64,000 nucleotides of DNA from Channallabes apus (lineage: Eukaryota > Chordata > Actinopteri > Siluriformes > Clariidae). A program made the translations under genes and the position numbers. Of the stretch, positions 36,234-47,514 are shown piece by piece. The notes under the pieces are model-generated. The model did not search any database. It saw only the letters and a list, made by a program, of their open reading frames with translations, and was not told the origin of the DNA. Each line of letters starts with the position of its first letter. Within the stretch, counting starts at the first letter, position 1. Location: positions 31,765,892 to 31,829,891 of the forward strand of contig CM060109.1 in assembly GCA_030522415.1 (NCBI GenBank), given 5' to 3'.

Positions 36234-37788
36234 TCACTAAAGCAATAAAAACTGTTCTCAGACATCTAATCTTTGGTGTCAAACTTTGTTCTTCTTTCAC
36301 TTCAAGAATCTTGGTTTTACAAAGATTACTTCCTTTCATACAATGAATAGCAATTTTTGCATTAGCTAAATTACACTCCTTCCCTTGCACATTTTTAAAA
36401 CCTAATGGATGATTCATTATACAACTATCTAATATTACTTTTTTATATGTTGAATTCATTAGTGTAACTGTGATATGGAAAAAGACTTTCACTCACTGGA
36501 ATGTGAGACAGATGTAAAAGTGATGCCTTTATGTTATCACAAACTAATATATATATATATATATATTAATAATATATATATTAATTTTTCTCATTTATCA
36601 TTATTATTTAGACTAGCGTGACATAATCCACTGCTGTTGTTTAGGTTTCAAGTCCTCACCCAAAAGATCTGAGCAAAAAAAGTGGCTTACCCATGTGGGA
36701 CACAGCCAAGATCCACACAACAATTGCAGTTCTAAAAGAAAAAGAAAAAAACTTAGTGTCAAATGTCCAGAGGTATAGCCTGATGACAACAAAAAAAAAA
36801 CACAAGGATCACACGTTATATTCGATAATAAGTAATCTCAAACGGAGATGCTTATGTGCTCATTGTCACTGTATGAATTACATTTAACTATAACAAAAGA
36901 GTGAAGGTTCATTTCCTGTATATTTAATATGACAATCACAAAATATGTGATTTCTTTAGTCAGGACTGAATGAGTGATGAAAGGCTGTATGAATGCAACA
37001 GAGTTTGCGGCGCACAGGAATGTTTATGTGTTTTATTATGTTTTTTGTCTAGTTTTAGAGATAGCTGTACCTTTAGCACAAATATGTACTGTGTTTGGTA
37101 GATTTGGGACACTGTTTTATTTAAGTCCACAACTGTCTAGCCATCAGCATTATTAACAGGAAAAGTAGCTCAGTGATTAAGGCATTGGACTACTGATCGG
37201 AAGGTCCCATGTTCAAACCGTAACACCTCCCAGTTGCCACTGTTGGGGACTTGAGGAAGGCGCTTAACCCTCAACTGCTCAGATGTATAATGAGATAAAC
37301 CTGCAAGTCACTCTGGACAAGGGTGTCTGCCAAAAGTCATAAACGTAAATAAGGGTCCCTATATAAATGTTGGCAAATCTGCGATGTCAGGGTCGAAGTG
37401 TTGACTACTTTGTACAAAAGAGCAGAGTTTCCTCATGCCTAATCACTTCTATTGAAGTATGTGACCAGCAAATTCCCTCTGAGATTAATAAAGTTGGTTT
37501 TTTTTTATCTTTAAGTTACAGTGCTCTCTTAAACCTATCCTTGTCGAAGTCTTCTTGGTTTTCTTTCCTGGTAATGTTGGTTTTTTCTCCTGGTATGCTA
37601 GTATGGTTGGGTATCAGCTTGTGGAATGCAGAGTTAACAGAAATCTGAAACTCTTTTCTGTTCTGACATCCGGGTTCATGACACTAACTCTGCCTTACAA
37701 ATCGATCCAGTTTGTTGCTTCTTCTGTTCTAGAAGTTGATCCTGTAGTGCTAATCAGTTAGGAGTTTAGAAGAAAAAAAAATATATTA

Positions 37789-37853
<65 letters not shown>

Positions 37854-38941
37854 CTGTGTAACACAATATTGTATGACAGGGGGCTTAAGAATTAGGTTGG
37901 TTTAGCCCAAACATTCTCAAAGACCAAGCCATGGACTTTCTGTGCTACAACAATAGGGCAGTGGATCCTTTTTGGTTTTGTTTGGCTAACTAGGACAAAA
38001 TTGTTTAGCACATGAATCAGTTAAGAAAAACATAGTTTCTCCAACTGTGCTCTCTCTCTCGGTCTCTCTCACTCACACACAAACACACACACACACACAC
38101 ACAGTGTGTATACCAGCGGTGTATACCAAGTTTAATATACTGTACATGCATACATTACAGACTGTCCCCTTTTTAAATGTTATGCCAGTATGCACCATGC
38201 TTTGTGTACAGAAACATGGCAATAACGTATCATCCATCTGAATCAAATCCCTCTGAGTGTAATCTGAACACATACTTCAACAGATGAGATAAGGCAAGAG
38301 GAAACCATGACCTTTTGTACAAAACAGTTAACATTGCCAGTATCACACATTAGCTGACACTTATATGGGGACCTAAAATTGCTGAAGAAGCAAGTATATT
38401 AACTATTCAAGATACTGAACATTTAATTTCTTTGTTTGAAATATTATGACTCAAACATGTTTATTTCCTGATTATTTGTACCTGTTTGAATCTTTTCGCC
38501 CTCAGTTTTATGTTCCTAGTTTCTTGCTGTTTTCTTTTTTTAATTGTCTATTAAAATAATTATTTTCTATTTAATTATTTATCATTTATTTGTCTACACG
38601 TTTAACCCACTTCTGACTAGTCCATCTGTAAAAGGAGGTCACTTGACTAGGCGCCATTAAACAAACAACGTGCAATGCCACTTCTCTGTTCCGAAATCGA
38701 GGTAAAACACCCGCACTCCTTTCACACTGTACATTTAGACAAAATTTCCCTAACTGAGTCATATGTATCCTATTGTGAGAAGTCTTGAGCTTTCTAATAG
38801 CGATTTCATCTGATCCTTTAAAACAAAACTTCGGAAACACGTAAAGACATGCGCAACGAAGCGTACAAAACAACCTCAATAAATCTACTACATATAAAAG
38901 CAGCGCAACACAGAAAATATACCGGGGACAAACCTTGACAT
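33712..38941 (-). CDS. single V-set Ig type I membrane protein
   Basis: Six coding exons on minus: 38941-38934 (ATGTCAAG), 36731-36691, 34931-34608, 34475-34434, 34136-33980, 33718-33712 (stop TAA). Phases agree throughout and give 192 residues. Residues 1-16 are a signal peptide (RTAIVVWILAVSHM). Residues 17-124 are one V-set domain with Cys39, Trp50 and Cys104 (FTC) and B7-like wording GNCSLLLRNVS; five N-glycosylation sequons (26, 65, 69, 86, 93) and extra Cys at 41, 61, 62, 87. A Ser/Thr/His stalk (125-139) leads to a helix (about 143-162) and a basic tail RRQRQKRPK. No ITIM is visible. The V exon is phase 1-1. Its donor is AAAG|GCAAGC, a GC-AG intron. Likely a B7/butyrophilin-like immune surface protein acting at the plasma membrane; a missing C-set domain sets it apart from classical B7 ligands, so the family placement is inferred. 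Confidence 0.82.
35330..35385 (+). repeat. L2-type LINE 3' tail
   Basis: TTGTTAAAAGCGCTATATAAAA followed by ATTTTATTGAATTGAATTAA matches the extreme 3' end of the L2 elements at 12966 and 57288, in opposite and same orientation respectively. Lies in intron 2 of the Ig gene. Confidence 0.75.
37158..37355 (+). repeat. tRNA-derived SINE (V-SINE/HE1-like tail)
   Basis: Head: AGTAGCTCAGTGATTAAGGC (A box), GTTCAAACC (B box). Body: TTGCCACTGTTGGGGACTTG and CTTAACCCTCAACTGCTCAG. Tail: GCAAGTCACTCTGGACAAGG, GTCTGCCAAAAG. A closer copy of the same family is at 49126-49312. Lies in intron 1 of the Ig gene. Confidence 0.8.
37795..37849. repeat. (AT)n microsatellite
   Basis: About 27 AT units. Similar AT runs are at 36546-36566, 44995-45061, 48650-48708 and 59307-59358; CA/AC runs are at 36199-36229, 38085-38103, 40794-40822 and 60439-60461. 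Confidence 0.95.
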
Positions 38942-39180
38942 TGCTGTGTTTACGCGGTGTCCAGCTCTCTGATCCACAGCCTGAGACTGAATCCTGTTTC
39001 TCTGTGTGCGGTCTCGCTCTCTCTCTCTTCCTCTTTTTGGCTACTTTCCTGCTATGTTAAACGCGCTGCCTTTCGCCACATCTACAACACCACATGTAGA
39101 AATGTTCGCTATCATAGGCGGAGGTTTTTTTTTTTTTTTTTTAATGACATGGAGTGACACTCAAGCACACAGTTATTAAC
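38942..39180 (-). promoter_or_regulatory. 5' UTR and likely promoter of the Ig gene
   Basis: Immediately upstream (minus strand) of the start codon at 38941. Includes a GAGAG-rich tract on minus (39015-39032) and an 18-base A run on minus (39125-39142). No TATA box was placed with confidence. A T7-like or CpG island signal is absent. Confidence 0.35.
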
Positions 39181-39184
39181 TCTA

Positions 39185-39385
39185 ACTTTAAAACCACTGA
39201 CAGGTGAAGGGAATAGCATTGTTTATCTTAATACAATAGCACTTGTTAGGTCTGAGATATAGGCAGAAAGTGAACATTCTGTTCTCAAAACAGCTGTGTT
39301 GGAAAAGGGGGGGGGGGGGGACATGCAGGTGTAAGGATCTGAACGTCTTGTACTGTAATTATATTTTGGAGCATTGATGACTCGT
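39185..39385 (+). mobile_element. decayed Tc1-like 5' fragment
   Basis: ACTGACAGGTGAAGGGAATA, TGTTAGGTCTGAGATATAGG, AAAGTGAACATTCTGTTCTC and GCAGGTGTAAGGATCTGA follow, in order, the leader and start of a Tc1 family common in fish; the transposase start is replaced by a run of 14 G. Another scrap of the same family is at 44205-44345. Confidence 0.5.
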
Positions 39386-39439
39386 AGGCCTGGGTTCAAA
39401 ACACACCCACTGGCTTCTTAGGGCTGCTCCCAAGCACAG

Positions 39440-40243
39440 TTAGGGTGCTTTCACACCTACAGCATTTGGTGCGCACCAAACGTGTTTGGTCCCTTGGTTC
39501 AGTTCGTTTGCGTTGATGTGAATGCAATCTCGGTACTTTGGTGCCCACCAAATCAATCGATCTGAGACCTGCCTGAAGGGGTGTTCTCTGACCGCTTTAT
39601 CCGCTCTACCTTGGTACAGTTCGTCTGGTGTGAAAGCAATCAAACCAAATCTGACAAAATGTTATAGTTTAATGCACTTTGGGTTTAAAAGATTGTGGGT
39701 AAAATTCTTTTCACTTCCTGATGACTCCATTAAATTTTTCAAGCTATCGTCTCACGATGAAATCAAACCACGGAGAAACGTGGAGTGCCGAAGAAATTAA
39801 GTGCCTCTCTGTATTCACATTAAAGATGAAAAATGTCTGGCTGGGCTGTTTTGATAGGCCAACGGATTACCTGATGGATCTGCAGGAAGATCGCCGGCTA
39901 ATAACAAAAGGATAATTCAGGAGGAGGGCACGTCTCTTCTCCCTGAAGTAGCGGCGATGCGCCGTCGGCGAGATGAATAAACCAGGAAGCTGGTTTGGAG
40001 TCGCAGCCGCGAATCGTGTTCGAAATTAATTATCTAAAAATAATGATTTGCACGTACGCAATTGGCGCAATTTTCTGAAAATAGTCTGTTTCCGGTGCCG
40101 ATGGGCTTTGCGGTCTATTTTGGTTCGTTTAGAACTCTGCATATGTGAAAGTAAACCGTACCCACGTCTGTTTACTACATTGTAACATTTTTCTGACTGG
40201 TGCGGACTACAGCAATCGAACTATAGGTGTGAAAGCACCCTTA
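39440..40243 (+). mobile_element. Harbinger-type mini-element, TTA duplication
   Basis: Ends GGGTGCTTTCACACCTA (39443-39459) and its perfect inverse (40224-40240), 17 bp. TTA flanks both sides (39440-39442, 40241-40243), the PIF/Harbinger target duplication. Length 798 bp. The interior keeps a SANT/Myb-like ORF fragment and no transposase. Confidence 0.88.
39721..39915 (+). pseudogene. SANT/Myb-like ORF fragment of Harbinger element
   Basis: Starts at ATG 39721 (or the in-frame ATG at 39757, MKSNHGETWSAEEIKCLS). The GETWSAEEIKCL block is the first helix of a SANT/Myb-like domain as found in Harbinger partner proteins (W-S-x-E-E core). The frame then drifts and stops after 64 codons, so the domain is incomplete. 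Confidence 0.55.
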
Positions 40244-40433
40244 GAAAAGGTGTCCACTGTGGATACCCCTTGACTGGGGTAGCTGAAACACATGTAAATA
40301 CATTTTGACTCTCTCAAGTGATGTTTTTTTAAAGTATCTGTGACGCTGACAGTGCACGATAAATGAAGTTTTTGTCTATTAAAAAAGAGTCGACTCACAT
40401 TCGGCTAAACGAGTCGTTAGCAATTAATTTTTA

Positions 40434-40789
40434 CTGTTACGGATCCACGTCACTCCGTAACATATCTGCATAATGTCTGCTCACGTTCTACGTCGCGAAC
40501 AACTTGCCCGCCCACGTTCTACGTCACAAACAACATGCCCACCATCTTACAATTAACGTTACCACACTCTTGTTAATGACTGAGCATTCATGCCAGGTTC
40601 GCTTAAACACGTTGTAATATAAAAAAACAATAAAAAACGAGAGCACACAAAATCCATTTTAACTGTTTATTCTCCACCATTCACCAAACCAAAACACTCG
40701 CGAATTGTAAGGGCACGGAGCATGCGCACTTTGCGCATCACACACCCCTACGTGAAGTTTAAGGGCATGGAGCATTCGCACTTTGCGCA

Positions 40790-40823
<34 letters not shown>

Positions 40824-41332
40824 AGTGCGCATGCCCCAAGGGGAAAATGCATGAGTAGTAATGGTGGACCAGCGTTATTTGTTTGGACGAGAGAAGGAGA
40901 CATTGCTGTGGATCATTTTCTTTCGAAGATTTTTGAACCAGATTATCTTTGACTGAACACATTCCCCGGACTTCTCACCCTCCGTAATCGGCCTCCCGGT
41001 CTTCATTGACCCCGGTGAGACCGAACCATACTCGGTATACTCGGATAACACACGTACAATAAACACGGACTTCGGATACTTTCCACTCACTCGCGTTCAC
41101 GCACACATACAGTTTATTATATGCAGTTTGTAAATATTGTTTATATCTTTGGTTGTGGTGCACCTTTTTTGTTTATTTTATTTAGTTTTGTATAATACAT
41201 GTTTGCTTTATCTACTTGTTTGTGTTTGTCCTTTTTGCTCACGGGCCTTTTAACGCAACACCAACACAAAGATAAAAGACCTATCGGTTTTTGTAGCCAC
41301 AGTTGATATAAAATTAGCTGGTTGTTACACGG
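40434..41332 (+). repeat. possible solo LTR
   Basis: Begins TGTTACGGATCC and ends GGTTGTTACA, i.e. TG...CA with TGTTAC/TTGTTACA-like ends, about 900 bp, with polyadenylation-type AATAAA (41058-41063) in the right half. No flanking duplication matched and no internal gene follows, so this is a guess from architecture. It contains a tandem pair (about 40712-40745 and 40767-40800) of the unit GGAGCATGCGCACTTTGCGC with two changes, and a CA run. Confidence 0.3.
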
Positions 41333-42115
41333 TAAAACCGACGCCATCTTTTCTATGTATTGACGGGTCTCCAGAGTCGTCGTTCAGTTATTGTCATGGG
41401 CGTTTCGTTTTCCGACACACGCTGTAGCGGTAGACCAATCATAAATGGCCGTGCCATCTGAAAAATCACAGAAGTGAGGGCTCATGGAAAGGAGGGGTTT
41501 AGACAGACTGAATCTTCAAACTGCTTCACACGAGTCGTTTACGAATCATTTAGAAATGGCGTAAAATTAAATCTATTTTTGGAGAAAACTAAAGTGTTTT
41601 TTGACCTTGCATACATGTAAACCTGTTTTAAGAGACTCATTAAGCAATATTAAGCAACCTTTAAAATGGCATAATTGGGGCACTTAAAAAAATTTTTTTG
41701 GTCCTCAATGTGATACTTTGTTTCTCCCATCTCCCAGGCAATGTTTCTCAAAGGTGGCAGATCCAACAGGTAATGTCAACTGGAGCATTCTATAGTGAAA
41801 GATTTGAATATCTTTCCTATTTAACATTCTTTCGAATTTATTCAACTGAAACAAGGCCAACAACAAATGTTTTAATAAGCTCAATCTCTGCTCCTACAAG
41901 AGACTGATTTTTTTTAGCAGTTGGGCGTATTTTGTATGAATTCCATTTTGGTCACATCTAAACACAGTTGCACATTCCCCTCCAAGTTCACACTTTCATT
42001 TGATTGTCTGTCCAGTTCTTTGATAAGAGTATCCAATCAGTCAACCATGTGGCAGCAGCACAATGCATGAAGCCATGCAAATACAAGAGAAGAGCTAGAG
42101 TTCATGACCTTATTT
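41333..42115. other. no gene seen; possible MITE near 41460-41690
   Basis: The stretch ending AAAATGGCATAATTGGGGCAC resembles the end of a repeat often seen in fish, but I could not find its partner. The rest is AT-rich. Confidence 0.25.
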
Positions 42116-42680
42116 TGAGATAAAAGATCAAATATTAGTTGGGGGGTTTCCAATCTTCAGTTGTTCAGTTTTGGTGAACCTGAGCTGACTTTAGCTTCAA
42201 ATTCCTGTTTTTGGCTGGTAGAAGTGGAAGATGATGTGATTTTCTGCTGTCATAGCCAATCCACCTTAAGGCCTGACATGGTGTTTATTCTGAAATGATT
42301 TTCTGCTTATTGCAGTTGTAATTTATACTAATTTGAATTATTTAATTTGAGCTTTCCTGTCATCTTAAACTAGTCTGGCCAATCACCTCTGAACTTTCAA
42401 CAAGAAGAATTTCTTCTTGCACAATGTTGCTTTCTAGATGTGTAAGTGTTTCCCAGCATTCTGTCTAAACTTTTCAGTCTGTTGTTTATGAACTATTTAA
42501 ACAGCCCATTTGTTACCACCAACCATGGTCAAAGTCACTAAGATCACATTTCCTTGCATTCCTACAGTATGCTTGATGTGGGTATTAACTGAAGCTCTTG
42601 ATTTGTATCGACATAACGTCAATGCTTTGCCGGCCCAACATATTGTTTGGATAACTGCTTAAATTTAAAGTGAATTTTGT
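42116..42680 (-). pseudogene. Tc1-like transposase relic, antisense
   Basis: The plus strand reads TTCAAATTCCTGTTTTTGGC, AAGTGGAAGATGATGTGATT, AACTAGTCTGGCCAATCACC, CACCAACCATGGTCAAAGTC and GTATTAACTGAAGCTCTTGA in the order seen in a dispersed fish Tc1-like repeat whose transposase is on the complementary strand. Diverged and frame-broken. Family assigned from recalled sequence patterns. Confidence 0.55.
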
Positions 42681-44200
42681 CTGTTCCTGTTAAATTGTGT
42701 AATGGCCTGTAGCTCTTGTAATTATACATAAGTTAATTATAACTGAGAAATTTGAATGGAAGAGAGTCATTCCACATGTGGTGATAATGGAGGGTAACAG
42801 CAAGTTAACTTTTGACTATTTCTTTTAACTACCAGTGAAAAGTTTGGATATAACTTCTATTTCTATTTCCCTGTCTTTACTGATTTTTTTTTTCTTTCTA
42901 AATTTTAAAACAATGCTGAAGGCATCCAAAATACACAATAATATCTTTTAAACAGTTGATATTGAGATGTGTTTGCTCCTTATGCTCTGTAAAGCCTTCA
43001 TAACAGCTCGAATCTGAGGTTTGAGGTTGGTAACTGCAGCAGAGATATTTTTTAGTCTTGCTTTCCTGGGTAGAAAGGGCCAGTTTCATCATGGGGCTTG
43101 ATAGGTTTTGCAAATGCACTTTGTTTATATTTGACAATATTGTTCTTGCAAGAACTATTCCAGAACTGCTGATCTTCATGTCAAGGTCTTAGGAACATAA
43201 AATAATGATTTAACAAAGTTGCTCTTGAGGAAATTACATGTCTTTCTTGTTTTTATTTTAGTTTTGACTATTCCCCTATATTTCAGAAAATATAGTCCCC
43301 TTTCAAAATGTGAGTTCTAAAGAACATCTTTAAAAAAAATACGGTTTACTGAAGAATTCCTGGAAATTTTACACAAAATATGTTACACAAGTATTTCCTG
43401 ACTTCCCTACAAGCTTTGCTTTCTTGGTATAGGAAGTGTCTGTGTTTTGTTCAGGAGTGGAGTAGGCTAATATATGCGTTCCAGACAAATTTGTCAGATT
43501 TCTTGTTTTTTCACTGTGTGCACTTTTTCAAGTGTGTGCATGTGTGCAAAAATGCATTGTTTAGCATCCTCTGTCAAAATTGACAGCCTCAAATGATTAA
43601 GATTCCGTTTAATAAATAAGGATTTTGACTGGACTCGTTTTCAAGACCAAGACCAAGGCTGTGATAATGAAATGTTGCCAATAGGAACTTTTAGTTCTGT
43701 GGAATCTTTTATATGTTATGTGTTCCTGAATTTAAGTAAACAATGTCTCTTTGTCAGACTGAAGCCAGTCTGAGGTTGTACATTCCCAGGATTTTCCATA
43801 GGTAATAGCATAGTGAACTGGTTGGGGAAATGAAGTGTATGGCATTCATTTTTGTCAGTCTTCAGTTAGTAGGTAGGGTGGCTTCAAAAATAACTTTTTA
43901 CACATTTTGTTACTCATTCAGGGTGCGTGATTTTTAAGATCCTTTGGATGACTTGACAGCTCAGAATAATAACAGGATATATGGCTATATGGCTGCTTAC
44001 AATAGCATGCACCAGATGCAATTTTTTTTACACGACTTCCTCATATGAGGTACTTGGTGAGCTACAGAATACATCAGTGACATCTACAGGACAAGTGGAG
44101 CAACAGTCTGCAAGTAATGGAAAGTTCCAGAACAGGTGAAACATTCATTTAAACCGGCAGTTTAAATCAAACAAATATGAGTTGACTTTTCTATGTAGGA
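42681..44200. other. no gene seen
   Basis: AT-rich. Minus ORF 42898-43179 (93 codons) has no known domain, start context or splice support. Confidence 0.25.
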
Positions 44201-44204
44201 ATAT

Positions 44205-44987
44205 AAATAACACAACTGACAGGTAAAGTGAATGACATTAATTAATAACATGTGTCCCATTAACCTGGAAATAATATGGTCCCAGGATACACTATAACAA
44301 AAGGCAAGACTATGGAGGCAATGTGATGGTCTGGGTGATGTAAATAAGTATACAAACAAGTCCAACCATTAAGACCCCCACTTGCAAATGATATTATGTA
44401 AAGGACCTATTGATAATGTATTTGTGCCATATACTACAGCATATCTTCAGATATTTTGTGGAATCCATGGGTCTGATCTATTTTGGCAGCACAAGGAGAA
44501 GTAAAATTACATTACTGGCTGATTTCTGTACATATCTGTTATGCATATGTGCATAAGGTGCCTGAGAGCATTACAAGAAAACAAAGCCACTTGTATAAGC
44601 TCATCTTTGTTTTGTGATCTTGCATTTATCATTGGGATTGAATGTTCATAGGCTTTGTCTAGCTACCATGTGCATGGCTCAGAACACCAAGCCTCCAAGC
44701 AACATGTTTGCTCAGAAATGATGCTATAAGCCAAGATTATATTTGCTTTTGTTTATGCATATGTACATGCAAGATGGCTTTCACACATATCCTATGGTTT
44801 TTTGGAGCCTGGCTTGTGCACATCCTCAGAAAATTATAATTAATCACACAAAATTTGTTTTGTTTAATTCTGGTTTGGTTCATATATGAGAGCGTATTGA
44901 AATTCTTTAGTCTCAGCCCTCACATGTCAATTGTAATCCAAACCATATTTTTCTTGAAAGATTTTTGCACTTTTTTATTATTATAAT

Positions 44988-44994
<7 letters not shown>
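44205..44994. other. Tc1 scrap, then unrecognised
   Basis: 44205-44345 (ACTGACAGGTAAAGTGAATG ... GGAGGCAATGTGATGGTCTG) joins distant pieces of the same Tc1 family as 39185-39385. After 44350 I see nothing up to the AT microsatellite. Confidence 0.35.
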
Positions 44995-45063
<69 letters not shown>

Positions 45064-45064
<1 letters not shown>

Positions 45065-45200
45065 GTTGATCCCCAGCCACTACATGCAGCGCTGGTCCGA
45101 AGCTCTGATACATACTGTATGGCATAAAACCTGTGCCAGGTTGTATGCGGATTGTCTGGTCCATTTTGGCAACCCCTTGATTGGAGAAGCTGAATGACAA
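45064..45200 (+). repeat. tRNA-Gly SINE, 3' part only
   Basis: CCAGCCACTACATGCAGCGC, TGGCATAAAACCTGTGCCAG and GTCTGGTCCATTTTGGCAAC match the body of the Gly-type SINE at 46783. The promoter head is absent, replaced by the (AT)n tract 44995-45061. Confidence 0.7.
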
Positions 45201-45211
45201 ACAGCAACTGT

Positions 45212-46402
45212 ATTATATACAGAGGTGGAAAGTAACGAATTACATTTACTCGCGTTACTGTAATTGAGTAGCTTTTTTGTGTATTTCTACTTTTTAAAGT
45301 AGTTTTAAAAATATGTAATTTTACTTTTACTTAAGTACGTTTTGTTTGAAGTATTGTAATTCGCTACATTTTAAATCATATTCGCTACTGAGTAAAAAAT
45401 AAATGAATGAAAATTATAAAATAATAAAAATATTATGCTTTGTATAAATGCTCCGTTGCGCTCGCGTGTGTGTATCATGTCCTGGTCGCGCGCCACTCCA
45501 GACTCCACTCCAGGTTTTCTGACATCGGCATCTTCCTGACCTTCCACACGGTCGCTTCCGCCTTGAGTGACGTCATCGACTAGCGCGACCATCTATAAAC
45601 CGGAGAGACGCGGGAAAGATGAAAGAGGTTGTGATTTTGGCGTTTTGATATTTGGTTGTGTATTCCGGTTTTAACTTTTTGCCTCCAATTGACTTTGATT
45701 ATTGCTTTGTCCCTTTGGTTTGGTTGGTCTTTGTATATATTTGTAGATAATTTCATTGTTTTTGGTTTCGGGAGTCCGGGAAGGTACCTGTATTTTTGTT
45801 TGTGTTTTTTTTTTGCAGGTAATCTAGCTACTAAATATAAATACCATTTTGTTTATTATTTTGGACTGGGTCCACCCTGAATCTGATCCTCCTCCTCCTG
45901 TTGTGTGTGTGTTTGTTTGTATATACAAACCTCATTATTTCATCAGTTAATGATTGGATCTAGTTCTTTCTGCCATATACCACCATTTCCATACAGTTTA
46001 AAATAGAACCCTGAACCATTCTTTTGCTGTTTGGCTCTAGACTGGGACGTAACATCATATTTAAGTGACCACTTTGATTTTCAAGCACAAGAAAGACAAC
46101 AGCTTTATTATGCAAAGGTGTTCCTTCAGTTAAAAACAACTAGTTTGAGATTTATATCTGCTCATCTTTTTTGAACTATGCTAGAATGCCTCATCCCACC
46201 CCCGCTGTTAAAAAAATAAAAATAAAAAAGTAACTCGGTAACTTTTACTCTGAGTAAATTTTTTAATGAGCTACTTTTTACTTTTACTTGAGTAGATTTT
46301 TATAATGGTAACTTTACTTGTACTTAAGTAAAATTTCACTGAAGTAACAGTACTTGTACTTGAGTACAAAATTTTATTACTCTTTCCACCTCTGATTATA
46401 TA
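45212..46402. mobile_element. non-autonomous hAT element with 8-bp TSD
   Basis: Element 45220-46394 (1,175 bp). Left end CAGAGGTGGAAAGTAACG and right end, inverted, CAGAGGTGGAAAGAGTAA; both are followed inwards by many copies of ACTTxAGTA/TACTTGAGTA subterminal motifs. The flanks are identical: ATTATATA at 45212-45219 and 46395-46402. The middle (about 45470-45930) has unrelated, CpG- and T-rich sequence without the motif and with no coding frame I recognise; it may be a later insertion or captured DNA. Confidence 0.9.
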
Positions 46403-46559
46403 TTTACATTAAAATGTATTAACTGTCTGGCCATTAATCCACACACAATAGGCAATAATGACAGCACACACACAAAAGAAAGTTTTACAAAAGTAAAAAA
46501 AAAAAAAAAAGGAAATATCTAAGATGCTTGGCTATTTTGGGCATTTTAAATCAAACTTA

Positions 46560-46720
46560 GGAGCAGCCTGTTTGTTTTGATTTTCCTGAGGTGTTAGTCA
46601 CTTGGTTATAGTCCACCTGTGGTAAATTCAAGTATAACTGGACATTCCTTAGAAAGGCACACGCATCTATGTATGATGTACCACAATATGCAGTTATATC
46701 ACAGCGAAATCCGAAACAAT
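46560..46720 (+). mobile_element. decayed Tc1-like 5' fragment
   Basis: CACTTGGTTATAGTCCACCTGTGG-like text (given here in parts: TATAGTCCACCTGTGG, TAAATTCAAGTATAACTGG, GAAAGGCACACGCATCTATG) corresponds to the leader of another fish Tc1 family. Short and diverged. Confidence 0.45.
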
Positions 46721-46782
46721 ATGTAAAACTAACACTATAGAGACAGATCGAATTATTTTGTGACCTAGATTTGGGTAATTGT

Positions 46783-46990
46783 ATAACATGGGCATCTGTG
46801 ACTCAATGGTAGGTATCTTGCCTGCCATGCCTAAGGCCTGGGTTCAATTCCCACCCAATGCCCAACCTCTGCCACTGGATGCAGTGCTGGTCCCAAACCC
46901 GGACAAAATGGGAGAGTTGTGTCAGCAAGTGCATCTGGCATAAAACCTGTCAAAGTATGGATGGTCCAATGTCAATGGATGGTCCTCTGT
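46783..46990 (+). repeat. tRNA-Gly-derived SINE
   Basis: A box TGACTCAATGGTAG, CTGCCATGCC anticodon region, B box GGTTCAATTCC, then CCACTGGATGCAGTGCTGG and GGCATAAAACCTGTCAAAG. The most complete Gly-type SINE on the plus strand here; tail ends near 46990 without a clear duplication. Confidence 0.78.
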
Positions 46991-47510
46991 GCACTTCCAT
47001 CCTCAATGGAAAGACTAACAATTTGGGCAATGGGAATCCACTGTCAGTGTGAAATAGAATAAGTTTGTAACCACCAAGATTCTTCCTAAAGCTGGCTGTT
47101 AAGCCAAACCCAGAAACCATGTTATAAGGCCTTGGTGAAAGAGTGAGCAAGAACATATGACCTAAATAACCTACTCTGCTAAAAAAAAAAAACAAAAAAA
47201 AAACATGGCTAATATATTTTAACAGAAGCTGCATCTGAGATGCATCTGAAAGCACCTACATATCAGGTAGAAAAGAAAGAAAAAAAACATAATTTGAATT
47301 TAATTTACATACAAAATAAGTAAGATGTATACATTTATGAATTTTTAAAAAATTAAGAATATAATGTCTGGGGCATATTTACATTACAAAGTAAAAAGAG
47401 GGTTGAATGAATTAAGAGACAAAAAGTGGATAATTAGCTTTCTTATTCTTTGACTTAGAGATAGAATAGAGTTAAGATAAACTATTTTAAACTGTTTCTC
47501 ACATCAAGCA
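46991..47510. other. no gene seen
   Basis: AT-rich with A-rich tracts (47181-47202). Confidence 0.3.
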
Positions 47511-47514
47511 CCAA

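Noticed and set aside
42898..43179. 93-codon minus ORF
   Set aside because: No domain, start context or exon boundaries; likely random.
44995..45200. Tyr/Ile-repeat ORFs on minus
   Set aside because: Translations of an (AT)n microsatellite joined to a SINE scrap.
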